Position numbers and translations under genes: made by a program. A stretch of 64,000 nt of DNA from Melastoma dodecandrum (lineage: Eukaryota > Streptophyta > Magnoliopsida > Myrtales > Melastomataceae): contig JARUPY010000538.1 of assembly GCA_029817715.1 (NCBI GenBank), positions 8,184,001 to 8,248,000 on the forward strand. The letters are read 5' to 3'. Position 1 is the stretch's first letter. The number at the start of each line of letters is the position of its first letter. Positions 45,030 through 56,690 of this stretch are shown piece by piece. The notes below the pieces were generated by a model that did not search any database, was not told the origin of the DNA, and saw only the letters and a list, made by a program, of their open reading frames with translations.

Positions 45030-46186
45030 GGTTTGGGAATAGGGGAACTATTCTTGAAAGAATGCCACCCCTGTGCTGATAAATAATTGGGTTTAGGTTA
45101 GAAAACACTAAGAAGCAAAATATGGATCATGTTTTTAGGGCCAACCCTAAGCTTCTTTATTCAGGTATTATGTAAAAATACCTGAATATGTAAGGAATTA
45201 TATTGTAATTGTCAGTATGCATGAAATCTATGTATTAATAATGACCCTGTCCTGTTGATTCTATAGTCAATGTATTGTCTAGCACATCGGAGAAGACATT
45301 CATTTCGACTATTTGTGCAGTCATTTGATTACATTTTCAAAGAAATCAAACCCATTATTATCTGTTTGATCCACGAAATTCTCAATTTATATCAACTTCA
45401 TGTATAAATGGCTATTTTGAAAAAAATAAAGAAAACAGAATTAAGACATCATATAGTTAGAGTATACGGTTCATTTTCCATTTCTAAAAGCAAATAGACA
45501 GGTTTTGTAAAGCGAAGAACAAAAGAGATTGTGAAGGAACTGTTAATAGACTGAAACAACACGACAGAAAATATAATTTGAAGTATATTACAAAAAAAAA
45601 AGCACGTGACATTCTGTTATGATCTGTAAACGAGGATAATAAATAAGTAATTTTCTTTTCCTAAAGAAATGATACGGGTGATTTAATCTTTACAGATGGT
45701 GCGCTTAGATTAAGAGCCAAGGCCATAAGTTAGTGAAGCCAAACTTCAGACTTTTAACCTGTTAAAAACGCGAATGAATTTACGCCTGCTCTCATTTCCC
45801 CAAAGCCCCCACGTATACGTATCTACAGAAGCAACAGTTAGGCAGATAATACCAAAATGAGCTATCCCGACCTGCGAGAACATCTTTTTCGGATTCAGAG
45901 CGCCCTGACCCGAACTATCGACCTGACTTTGGGGCTTTGGTCTCTGAAAACTGCTGACAATGAGGCGGGATGAATGTCTCGCCACACTCCACAACAATAC
46001 GCCCATCTTGACAAAGACAGCCGGACGCCTTACAGTGAAACCATGGGAACTTACTGTATCTCAACACTCCTTACTAGCCTTAACAACATTGAGCTTTTTT
46101 ATTCACAGATGGATTATTTTCAGTGTGATATCATGACAATACTTTGTACTACGCTTTTCATTTATACAGCAAGCTATAACTTTTAC
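45030..46186. other. Space between two convergent genes
   Basis: 3' flanks of the lipase-like gene (plus) and cereblon (minus). Near-consensus AATAAT/AATAAA-type signals occur near 45236. An 86-codon minus frame at 45746-46006 lies downstream of the cereblon stop and resembles nothing I know. Confidence 0.45.
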
Positions 46187-49100
46187 TTAGCTCAAGTCAT
46201 CGGTAACTTGGGAACTTCTGATGCCCCAGAACAACTTCGGCTTCAGTTTTTTGTTGGTGGCCGTAAACAGCCATCCCATTTGAGTATTACAGGCTCCACA
46301 GTTTGCAATCGTCCATGCATATCTGCACAGTTTACATATGCCAATTATACATAAATACTCCTAAGTCCACATAATGTTGGCTATGAAATTCAATGCAAGA
46401 AACAAGAGAAATGTAGCTCTCTCCACTATTTACCATCAAATCTGCAGGGTTGCTCATGTCACATACCAGTTAAATCGATTACCTACTTCCACAAATCAAC
46501 AGTTTGTTCCTAACTGATTTTACTAGCATTATAAACTCACAAAGCTTCCAAACAGATCAAACAAGAAAAGGAGATCTACTTTGCAAGTGTGTTCCCTGGT
46601 TCCTCACTCCTTTGCGAGTGCAGAGTAGAGAACAGGCGCGTTCGCACAAAAATTTATAAACGATTATTTCCACGCCTAAAAAATGACCAACACATCAGGA
46701 AAGATGCGTACTGTGGGTGAAGGTTTGTCCCCTATAAAGAAAAAGACTCAGAAATTGAGAATTTTCTAGGTGATTTATCAATATGAAAAGGTTTTACGTA
46801 GGTATGCAAAACATACCCCGGGAACCAGCTATATTCTGTGACAGGTCGTCCAGTAAGTGCTATCCCGCTCGTTCTACAGAGTGTCATTATCTCGTGGACA
46901 CATCCATATGGATTCACATAGGCGCCGAGGGGACCATCAGCTGACATTACCACCATATCACTTCGTCTTGCAATGATTGTCTACAAGGAAAAACAAAGAT
47001 TAGCATAATGATACCCATTTTCCAGTGACCTTGCATCCCATTTCACTGCTTAGATACAGACAGAAAATACAGACGTGTAACTATAACTACCTGACAAATT
47101 TTACAGCGTATACGATCAAAGCACTCTAGTATCTCGATTTCCCTCCGCAATCGATATGATACACCATCTATGTCCAAAAGCTCTTGTCTTGTAGCTTTGG
47201 AAACAGGGATTTTACTAGCTATTTGAAAAGAAAGGATATCGGGCTTCTTTAGTAGATCATCCATAGCAGGTGCACCAACAATCCTTTTCCACATTTCTGT
47301 CAAAGATACATAGCACAAATGAGCAATCCCTGATGGGTCATCGTACTGAGGTTTATGGCAAATAAATTCAAAACTTACATATAATAATCCCAGAAAAAAG
47401 CAAGAGCCACGTCAAATTCACTGCTTTGAGCAATAAAGCTGGACGTTGAAGATAAAAAAAATAATGCCAAAAGAAAGACATTGAATCAACAAAGTAGTTA
47501 TGCCAAACAACAGAGAAAAGATTGATTAAATGATTAAGCATACATGCTGATAGAGATAGACGCTAATTAGCCAAGACCACAGGAGAAAAACAAAGCACTT
47601 CTCAATCAAATAAAAGAAGATGATATGACCACCCACAGCCGTCATAACTTGAAGTTTTTCATTCAGATGAAAGACAACAAAAATTATTCAAAAAATAGGC
47701 TACTGATAATCTGTTTGGCTATCAGAATACTATTTCATGGAGTGAAACAGAAAAGCTTCGTCATAAAAAGAAATCTCATTCCCTCATATTGGTACAATGA
47801 AATGGAATAAAGATCTTCATTAAAAAAAAAAAACAAAACATTGCCATGGGATTCAAAGGTGGTCCTTACGAAATATGACAATGGCGGGAGGAATGCAATT
47901 ATAGCATTCCAGCTATATTGAAGCACATTTAATTAGCATATACTACTCATAAAATAAGAGAAATCACTAGAATTAAATTTCACATGAGCTAGATTGCACA
48001 GCAACAACTGAAAGATCGGATTTGAAACGGAACATAAATTGATACCTGCAACCCTTTGAGCAAGACTATAGGAATCATACATTCGGTACACCCAATAAGG
48101 CCAAAATGCTTTGGAGACACCGTGATGTCTATCAGCTGGCCTCCTCTGAGACAGACTAAATGAACTACTGCAGGATTGCCTTGCAGATGTCAAATTTCTC
48201 TCGCTATGACAACTAGCATTCACAAACTTTGATTTCAGTTCAACAGAAGATGCAATGCCATCATGATCCAGCATGTCCATATTGATTTCTGAATCACATT
48301 GGAGTTCATCATCATCACTGCAAGTTGATCCATCCTTGCTATCACTTTCATAACAAGCACCAATTAGAGAGTGATGCAACCTCCGCTCCGGGAGTGAAAG
48401 TGCACTTTCAAAACTTTCTTCTGAATGATCATCTGAACCGTCATCCTCCCCTGCGGATGCCAACAGTTTACCATGAGGATATTCCGAAGGATGTGTTCCA
48501 GAAAATTGATTGATTCCCAAATAACTTGATGAAGGTAATTTTCCAAAAGCATCATTAGGAGTCCTCAAAGGAAGATCTTCATGAATTATTTGCACCTCTC
48601 CACAGGGCTATACAGTGAGATTAAACAACTAGATCAGTAAACATAGGATATGTCTTTGTCTAGAGCTTTAATGAGACCACACTGAAGACAGCCTAACCAC
48701 TCCTTCAGCATCAATCCAGCAGCGCTTCAAATGGAAGCGCTGTTGACCACGGGTAACTGCGTTAAGAGAACCATCCTCCAGGCGCCTGAATTGTCGAATC
48801 TGGAGAAAGCATGGATAATAATCAGAAGCAAACACTAAAAACAAACAAGTAACGTTTAACATCATTATAGCTGCAGTAAAACACTCAAGTTCTGATGCTG
48901 AAAAGAAAAACCATATCCGAAAAATGTATAAAACAGCACCATCAATATAGTATCTCTTCAAACATTTATAAAGGAGAAAAAAAATGAAGGGACACAGTTA
49001 CTCAGATTCATGATCTAAAAGGGAAGGAGAAAAAGAATTATTATAGGATAGATCTCCTAGAAAACATTACAAACACAAGGCCGAAGTGATTCACTTAGTA

Positions 49101-51122
49101 AAGCAAAGCAACTACACTATAAAAAAATTTTTGCATCCACAGATTCCAGCATAAAAAGTCAAATAGATGCCATGTTTGTTCCTTTCAACCAGATACCAAC
49201 AGCCAAAGTATAATTATTACTGTCGGTTGTGATAATAAGTTTGAGGTCAACATACAGAAGAGATGAGATACCAAGTAGAACTCCTATAGTCATGGAGAAT
49301 TTACCTCAGCAGTAGTCCCTGTCATCGAAAACCTAAACCTTGGATTAGCAGGACCTCTGAAAAGGCGCACCTGGACAAGTTCCCAGGACGCTTTGATCAT
49401 TAATGTACACATCAAGAGACAATAGAGAAATTGTGCACATTGCTGCACCCAATAAACCCACCACACCAATCTTAAGTGGAGCATCTCTGTCTGCTTGAGT
49501 CAGTGCCCTTTCAATAGCAGCTATGAAACTCGGCTGAAAGACCCTTAATGGGAGTGTGGCTTCTGGAAATAGAACAACTCCTGTACATTATAGAGCTATG
49601 TGTCAAAACAGTGATATGTCAGAGAATGTTCACAGAGATGAACATCAAGTCCTTACAGAGGAAAAGCATACCAAAACAATGGAAAAACCCCAAAAAATGA
49701 CGGCTCTAGGTTATGATGTTACAATCCTATACCATACAAGAGTTCTGTATGTTGAAAAAGTCATAAACCTTACCTGAACTTTTCTAGATATACAAAAGAC
49801 GACACAAGTAAGCACTGTCAAGTTACAGTGAGTAAATCGGGTAGTTAACAGTCCATTGGGAAAGAATTTCATAAATCTTTTCAAACCTAGCAAAATGGTA
49901 GAAGACGTATCAGCCAACTGATCAATCAGAAGATAGAGATTACCTTCAAGATAGAATAATGGTAGCTGATGGACAGCGCCGACATCCAAGAAGGACAGTC
50001 GATGGTGGGTATCTTCAACCTCTGTTTATATGCAACCAGAGTTAGTAATTTTCAACTACTTCCACCGGCACTTATAGCAACAATTTCAGCAACGGTGTAA
50101 CCTACCACCAAGATATGTATGCAAGGAAGGTAATGTGGTGTTGAAGGTAAGTTCATCAGGCATAGTTGCCACGTTACTCTGACTGCTGCAAATCAACAAC
50201 AATAGAGGTTAAAGGCATGTATCTGAGAGAGATCCCAAAAACATATTCACATGGCTTACAAGAAAGGAGGAATAGAAAGAAAAATAGTAGACGAAAGGTA
50301 GAAAGGAGGATGCTATTAGCACGTAGAATCGAAAAAATAGTCCAACGGATGAACCGATATCATTCATGGCAATACCTAATCTACAAATAGCAGTCTGGAC
50401 CATGGACGCCAAAATAGCCATTTACTCAGTTCCAGAGGCGCAATATTTATAAGACAGTCCTCGGCTTAACTCAGTGCAACAACAGAGTTGACTCGTGAAA
50501 CATCATGAAGAAATTTATGATATAAATCAAGTAAAGCCTCTATCTGGTCAATCCCAGCCAGGACAATCTTGTTCTAACACCTCTACAAGGAAATTAATAA
50601 ATCATGTTTATAAGTACACAGCAATATTACGAAAAAATGCAGTCTAAAAAGAAAACGCAAGAACAACAACGACCTGCAAATAATTTTCCCCGCCAATAGG
50701 ACGTTATCAGAACTCTCAGAACCACTAGTCCTAAATCCAGAGCTAAAGTTGCTAACAGAAAACACACTAAACGACAGCGAACTGTCAAGCGATGAATCAA
50801 AAGCCACACATTCGCCACCAGCCAAACAGATAAAAAGCGCACAACCACCTTGTAACACGTCCACTAAGACTCTTAACAGCAAAAAAAAAAAAAAGCAAAC
50901 ATACGCATCAAGAAAACAGGAGGCAAATAGACCAAACGAGAGCAGGAGACGAAGACAGACGGGGAAAGCGCCATCGCCGGTCTCTTACCCCGCAGGGACA
51001 GTGGCGCCGTCGTCGTCGGATGATGATTCCTCCACCTCTTCAACCTGGAGCTCCTCGAGGTCGAGGTCTCTGATCTCCTGGATTTGTCGCATCTCCCTCT
51101 CGAAGATGCTCCGGTCCTCCAT
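46187..51122 (-). CDS. CRBN: Cereblon homologue, LON-N plus CULT domain, CRL4 substrate receptor
   Basis: Ten exons on the minus strand: 51122-50989, 50185-50106, 50021-49944, 49580-49465, 49370-49305, 48799-48698, 48607-48046, 47296-47091, 46980-46817 and 46322-46187. Phases agree, giving 547 residues. The N-terminus is acidic. The LON-N domain (about residues 85-195) has LPLFYLEGVVLFPEATLPLR, TGTTAEIRQFRRLEDGSLN and VTRGQQRF. A Ser/Asp-rich linker fills much of exon 7. The CULT domain carries zinc ligands Cys444, Cys447, Cys511 and Cys514, and Trp500, Trp506 and Trp520 in SWFPGYAWT and GWLF. This is the same 6- and 14-residue spacing as the thalidomide-binding tri-tryptophan cage of human cereblon. 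It probably binds DDB1 and recruits substrates to CUL4; the natural plant ligand is unknown. The short intron at 49371-49464 was placed to join KIG to VRLFRGP. Confidence 0.93.
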
Positions 51123-51315
51123 CGCCGCCGCCGCCTCCTCGCCCTCCTCGGTAGTAATAGGGAATCGCACGCTCCGGCGTCGATGGTCGGTCGGCTGGAT
51201 GAGGGCGGCCGAAGACTTTGATCGGTGCGGTGGCGAAATGGAGGGAAAAATTTGGGCTTTGGAGCGGTCGCGCGGAGTGTCACGGGTTTCGGTGATTACT
51301 TTTTTATTTATTTTG

Positions 51316-51749
51316 GGCCAAATTAATAACTCTATTTTGTAATATATCATATTTTTTCGATGTATCATATCATTCGAAATGTATTCTACAGTAACCTCGT
51401 ATTTAAGACCTTATTTCGACGTTATCCTTCATTTTTTTTTGTTGCCCGTCCAGTTTTCAGAACTTCACTCCGACTAATCCGGACTCGACCCGCGTAGGGC
51501 ACCTGGTGGGTGAGTCTACCAACAGGGGTGGCTGCGTACGGTAGGTTAACCTCCTTAAGCGAATCTATGCTCCTTACCACTTGGACCAACCCCATATTGG
51601 TGACGTTATCCTTCATTAACTTGTCTTCTGACGGAGTTCGATGTGGCAGCCCACGTGGCTAGGATGGTATTAAAAAATCATCATTAGTCAAATGATAGGA
51701 TAGATCGGACAAAACAGAAAATATATAGGGTAGAATTGCTAATTAGACC
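51316..51749. mobile_element. MITE copy A, split by a SINE
   Basis: Without its insertion this element is about 250 bp and matches, in opposite direction, the copy at 52512-52760. Shared blocks include TTAAGACCTTATTTCGACGT, CTTCTGACGGAGT and ATGATAGGATAGATCGGA. The ends are inverted repeats related to GGYCTAATTARCAATTCTA. No coding sequence. Confidence 0.75.
51434..51601 (-). mobile_element. tRNA-derived SINE
   Basis: A 168-bp insertion flanked by an exact 16-bp duplication, GACGTTATCCTTCATT, at 51418-51433 and 51602-51617. On the minus strand it has a box A-like GGTCCAAGTGGTAAGGAGC, a box B-like GGGTCGAGTCCGGATT and a short poly-A end (poly-T at 51434-51440 on the plus strand). These are the polymerase III promoter parts of a tRNA-derived SINE, possibly of the Au type. 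Because it interrupts MITE copy A, it is the younger insertion. Confidence 0.88.
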
Positions 51750-52239
51750 AAAAATATAAATTATAATTTATTTATTCCTGATATTGGGAATGGAGATTCC
51801 ACGTCAGACAAGGGGCCAAAAGTTTTCCGACCACCTTAGCCAATCCCAGCAACCGCAATTAGATAGATCCAACAAATATTTTTACTCCGTTGGTCCTAAA
51901 AACTTCGGCCAATCCGTTGGCTTCAAAACCCGACCCGAAATTCTGGAGGTAAAATCATGATGCCCAAGCACCGACCCGCCTCCGACGACCCGACCCGGAA
52001 CGCCGCCCCGCCTTGGCGACCTGCAGCGCCGACTAGGCCAGGCTTTGCCTTCCCTGCGAATTTAGACCGTTGAACATCATTTGGATGGGCCGAGGTTAGA
52101 TGGGCTTAAGCCTTTGTTTAATGGCTGTCATTTTCTGGGCTATTTGGATAGATTCATATCCTTTCATGTAGTAGAGTCTTTTATGGGCTCGAATCCTTTT
52201 CATGATTTCATGTGAGGACACCTTGACGGGCTTTTCATT

Positions 52240-52475
52240 TTGATAGATCGCCCCTTCCACTCCGCCAATCTCCTCTCTAGAAAAAGCCACCGCTCCCAGA
52301 TCTGCGACAACTGCTCTGTGGAACCCGCCACCTCCCTCTGCTCCTCCGACAACCTCGCGCTCTGCGGCGACCGCAACCGCGACGCCCATTCCTCCTCCCA
52401 CAGCCACGAGAGGACCCCGCTCGAGGGGTTCTCCAAGTACTCGTCCCCCTTGGAGATCGCCATGGCTCGTGGGAT
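52240..52475 (+). pseudogene. B-box (CONSTANS-like) zinc finger gene fragment
   Basis: Plus-strand codons read FHSANLLSRKSHRSQICDNC and continue with EPATSLCSSDNLALCGDRNR and a DAHSSSHSHERTPLEGFS-like block. This is the end of B-box 1, all of B-box 2 and the following GFS segment of a CONSTANS-like transcription factor. A zinc-ligand Cys in the usual CxxCD block has become Arg (GDRN). There is no first B-box, no CCT domain and no start of its own. The fragment ends about 35 bp from MITE copy B. Confidence 0.75.
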
Positions 52476-52511
52476 CCAGTTGGATAAATATAAAATATCA
52501 TTTATATTTTT

Positions 52512-52760
52512 GGCCTAATTAACAATTCTATCCGGTACTTTTTCCGTTTTTTCCGATCTATCCTATCGTTCGGCTAACGGTGATTTTTTAACGTCGTAAT
52601 AGCCACGTGAGCTGCCAAGTTGGACTCCGTCAGAAGGCGAGCTAACGGAGGATAACGTCGAAATAAGGTCTTAAGTATGGGTTATTATAGGATACGTCTC
52701 AAACGATAGGATAGATTGTAAAAATGGAGTATAGTACGTGATAGAATTGTTAATTTAACC
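52512..52760. mobile_element. MITE copy B
   Basis: A 249-bp element with ends GGCCTAATTAACAATTCTAT and, reverse-complemented, GGTTAAATTAACAATTCTAT, an almost perfect inverted repeat. It is the inverted relative of copy A. Flanks are T-rich, and a duplication such as TTATATTTTT / TTATTTTTTT is possible but not certain. Confidence 0.8.
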
Positions 52761-52899
52761 TTATTTTTTTGTTCCAGTTTATTCCTCGTAGTTTTCTTTC
52801 CTTTCCATTTCATTCTCCAGTCACTTGCAAGCCGTTACTTCATCCTATAAACTCGGGCATGGTTTGGGGAAGATTGTACGGGGGTACAGACTGAAAATT

Positions 52900-54660
52900 T
52901 ATACATAAAAAAATGTTTACGTTTTCCAAAATTTTCTAAATATATCTCCTACATACTTTTAGATAGAGACTTTGAGATACGTAGAAATATTTTGCCAAAC
53001 CAGAGGGCTTTCTTGGTGTTAAGGAAGCATTATTGTCTCAAACAATCCAACACTAAATAACTATCGCCAGTGTAAATTTTTTATAAGTCTCCTTAATACG
53101 TTTCAAATAACGTTTTTTCCTAAAACTCGTAAAAGCGACTGACGGAGACAGAAAAAATTTCATACAAAATATATACAGTGATGATACCTAATGTCAAACA
53201 ATATAAGAATAGGTACTTGGGAAATTAATTAGTCAAACATCAACTAAATTAAAAACTTAACAATAGATGTCATCAGGTCGAATGAACTCAATGGATCAAA
53301 CAATACATTTTAATCATTTAAATGACGTCTCCTTCTATGAGCACTTGTCCGTCTCGAATAACGACGAAGTAGTGGCGACGATTCACACTCTTGGACCTCT
53401 TCTTGGTGCGATGAACTCCCTACATAGAGTTGAGTTATATGAGAAACTGGTTCGTCATAGTTCGGGTATAAATGAGGGAACTGAAAGTCTCTTGAATCCT
53501 TGAAAGGTGCTTGTGAAGTTGACGAAGATTACGGATCGATGTATGTGGTGGTGTAGTGATGCAAGGTCGACATGGAAAGGGTGATAGTATGGATGGAAAG
53601 GTGACGGGTAAATGGGATCAATCACTACGGATACAAAAACACCATCATAAAAGATGACTCAGATAAACTCGCTCGTAACATGAATACAAATATACCACCA
53701 TGGACGAAGACGAGGGTGAAGAACGATTTAGTAGATACAAATTCATCAATACCAAGATGACACACTCAATTGCACTTATAATTCATCAAATGAAGAACAA
53801 GGGTGAATGAGAATCCATTTGCTTCGAAAAAAGAACAAAGACTTTTATGAAAATTAAATTATGAATGATAACCATCTTCAATAATTATAAGTCGTCGAAT
53901 GTATATATAGAGGTTTCTTAACTAGGAAATTAAATGAAATTATGAAATGAAAGTTCGCATAGAAAATAACAACATGCACAACTGGATTCGGTTGTAATTA
54001 AAGGAAAGAAGTTAATGTAGACATTGAGAAATGAAATAAATGTTTGGGCATTCTTAAACAAGCTGGCCTTCTCAACAAGATCAACTGAACTCACTCAACT
54101 TGCTCACAAAAGACTTCTCGAAACCACTAAAGTCGACTAGAGTCACTTGACTCGTTGATGAAGGTCTTCTCGAGTTGGCTCTCACTAGAGTTGACTAAAG
54201 CTTTATCTCCATTAAAATCCTGCTCGAGTTGAATTAGTACATTAATCGACTAACTATCTTCCTTCCTGCTCTCTCAGTCGACTATGAGTAGAGTGACAAT
54301 TCCTCGACCGGAATGGTGTTGGGGGAGGGGGGTTTCGAGATGGGTCTTCCCAACTATATTAAAGAGAGTTGTGCGATTTGATATATCATCATCTCCTGTC
54401 CTTGGTAGTCCATCCTTGTCGGTCCATGTCCATAATCCACTTGATCTTCCTAATCATCGTCATCCCCTTCATCTTCTTGATGGCATTCCTCATATGCCGG
54501 ATGGTCTTCATTTTCTCATCTTCATCCATAACATTGTCCCCTTCGTCATTCTCTTTCTATGTTTGCTCCTTATTCCAATTGGTTTTTCAACCCCCTACAT
54601 AGTCCATATAAGCAAAGTGATGGGTACCGAGTCAACAAGTTAGTAGCTTCGTTGAACCTT
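52900..54660. other. 3' part of the second MULE, unassigned
   Basis: Beyond the PMD remnant the element contains short frames such as 53267-53503 and 54284-54643 without known domains, then the left inverted arm. I see no host gene here. Confidence 0.4.
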
Positions 54661-55150
54661 TGGTTAAGCAGCACGATGTTTAATCTTCCTTAACTTCTTC
54701 ATCTATGACATTGCATACCATACGCAACATGTTAGTGACAATATAATGTTCCACCATTAAAGTGAACAGCATTGCACCCGTGTGCGAAATGTACGTCCGG
54801 CTGTACTTGGAATACCATCTCGAGTATGACATCTCAGTCTTCAAGTGAAGAGGCACATTGTGTGACACTCGATCATTCTATAAGTCAACATACTCTCGAT
54901 GTAACTCAATTATTCATGAACTTCCCACGGAGGTCAATTCGATGTAGATTCTTCTAGATGTCACACAACCTAGGAACCGGTTGATGGTCTCCAAATTGGT
55001 GTATAACCCTATTCGGGAAGTACCATTCAATAATATAAAAATAGACAAGCGATACTCTAGCATACCAACGCTCCCTTCTAGTAAAACAATATTATGGAAG
55101 CCTAGCTAAGACATTCACCGTATACGGATGCCAAATAACCTAAACAATTT
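54660..55150 (-). pseudogene. Plant mobile domain remnant of the second MULE
   Basis: Minus-strand codons in broken frames read IWHPY, then VYFYIIEWYFPNRVIHQFGD and HRIDLRGKFMNN, then SYSRWYSKYSRTYISHTGAM. Each piece lines up with the PMD remnant of the first MULE (IWHPYPDEL, FYIVEWHYPDRVIRQFGDQ, YRIDLCGKNMNN, KYSKWYAKLTR). Stops and frameshifts are frequent. It lies directly downstream of the transposase remnant on the same strand. Confidence 0.78.
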
Positions 55151-55169
55151 AATTGTAGTATCAATAACT

Positions 55170-55990
55170 ATAATGCCAAATAACCTAAAAAATATGTGTA
55201 CCTAATTAGAACTCAATGATGCGTCTTCAGTCTCCATCGCACAACCAACATCGTTATTAAAGCCCAATCCAATTAAATATATGGGACCTTCGCTTCTCCG
55301 TAAAAATCTACATAATGTAAATAAACACATGGTCAATCCTCTTTACAGTTAAATGAAGTCCAACGAGAAGCATATGCTATTTTCTGACACTCCCAAGTAT
55401 GATTCCTGCTAATGTAATCGGTGCTGTCAATGTACATGGGCAAAACATGTTAATGCATGCGAGCAAGGCATGTGATAAATCTATCACTTCTTACAAGTGC
55501 ATATCCTAGCTTCCATGAAAACCTTTTTGTTATGATTCTTCCTTGGAATTTTCACATCGAAGTCGCCCAACTGACGATCTAGCAAAACCACTTGAAATTG
55601 CTTTGCCTTCTTCATTACTCTAGATATTCGATTTGCATAAGGAGATGTAAATTGCTCTCCAATTCACAGTGCCTCATCGGCATCATTTCTTCTATTGTTC
55701 AAATAAGTGACTTAATTGTACGAAATCTTCCTAACCAAGACATTTACAAATAAATTTCGAACACCTATTAGAATAGAATTGTAACTCTCACTCAAATTTG
55801 TAATTATGACGTCAAAATGATAGAAGCCATCATAACTCAAACACCACTGCTCTTGATTTATTTCCTAAAGGAAGGTACATGCTTCTAGGAATGCTTCGAT
55901 CAACTTATTCAGGATACGATGTCGTTGTGGCTTTGTTGACTTTCTTGCAGCTATGATTAGGCTTCTTCTACAAATGACATCTTGTATATA
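55170..55990 (-). pseudogene. MULE transposase C-terminus with SWIM finger
   Basis: Minus-strand codons give ITNLSESYNSILIGVRNLFV, the conserved Asn-Ser-Glu-Ser block of MuDR transposases. Next come a NEAL-like region (ADEAL) and, near 55500-55440, a SWIM finger whose ligands read CTCKK...PCSHALTCFAHV. Stops break the frame, including two inside the finger. This is the part missing from the first MULE, so together the two copies show the full gene order. Confidence 0.8.
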
Positions 55991-56690
55991 CTATTGAAAC
56001 CTAAATCAAATAACCTCAAGGAGGACACAATAAACCCAAAATAATCATCACGATTTGACTGCTAACTAACACTTACATAAATCAAATAACGAAATTAAAA
56101 GTAACACTAACATCGGGGATGACTCAAAATCACGGATCGACGTTATTCGTGCGATCAGATGGAGGGAGACCACTACGGCTAGGGAGACTCGCGATTTGCC
56201 AAAATCAAGGTCTGTGAGGAATGGGTTAAGGCACACCGAGGTCTGGGAGAGACGTTGATGATAATCAATCCGTCAACGACAGGCAACGGGAGGGAGGGGA
56301 TCGCATGACGCTTGATATATAGTTAGGGCACCTACGATATGAAATAAAAGATGCTTGGAGATAGTTATAACGTGTTTAGATCGCAGTTTGAAGCAGTACT
56401 TAGGGACACATTGGAAAAAAGTTGCCGGGTGAGAGCTTTTTGGTGTCGTTGTTTGAGACAGCGACACTGACTCAAATCGCTATCTCAAACAGCGGCACTC
56501 CTTAACATCAACAAGCCCTTTTGCCTAGACAAAATATTTCTAAATCTCTAAAAGACATTGTTTCAGGCAACGATTTCTTTGTAAATTGAGTACAACTATT
56601 TGAAACAACAACTTGTGATAGTATTTATATAATTTTGAAAACTCAAACCCTATTTCATAATTTTTTTGAAACTAACCATACAGTCAGTCA

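Larger units (their letters stand above)
52890..56690 (-). mobile_element. Second PMD-carrying MULE, decayed
   Basis: Inverted ends are recognisable though diverged. The left arm near 52975-53040 has AGAAATATTTTGCCAAACCA and GGTGTTAAGGAAGC. The right arm, reverse-complemented near 56480-56560, has AGAAATATTTTGTCTAGGCA and GATGTTAAGGAGTGC. Between them, on the minus strand, are a MULE transposase C-terminus followed downstream by a PMD segment. TACAG lies just outside both ends, as with the 14763-18983 element. The exact borders are approximate. Confidence 0.65.

Noticed and set aside
45746..46006. 86-codon minus frame downstream of cereblon
   Set aside because: No splice link to the gene, no motif, and it lies after a good stop codon.
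49390..49470. Reading straight through cereblon exon 4 (LLGAAMCTISLL)
   Set aside because: The conserved VRLFRGP block is in another frame; a GT/AG intron at 49371-49464 restores the known family sequence.
52096..52463. Minus-strand Gly/Ala-rich frames at the B-box fragment
   Set aside because: They mirror the plus-strand B-box codons, which carry recognisable zinc ligands.
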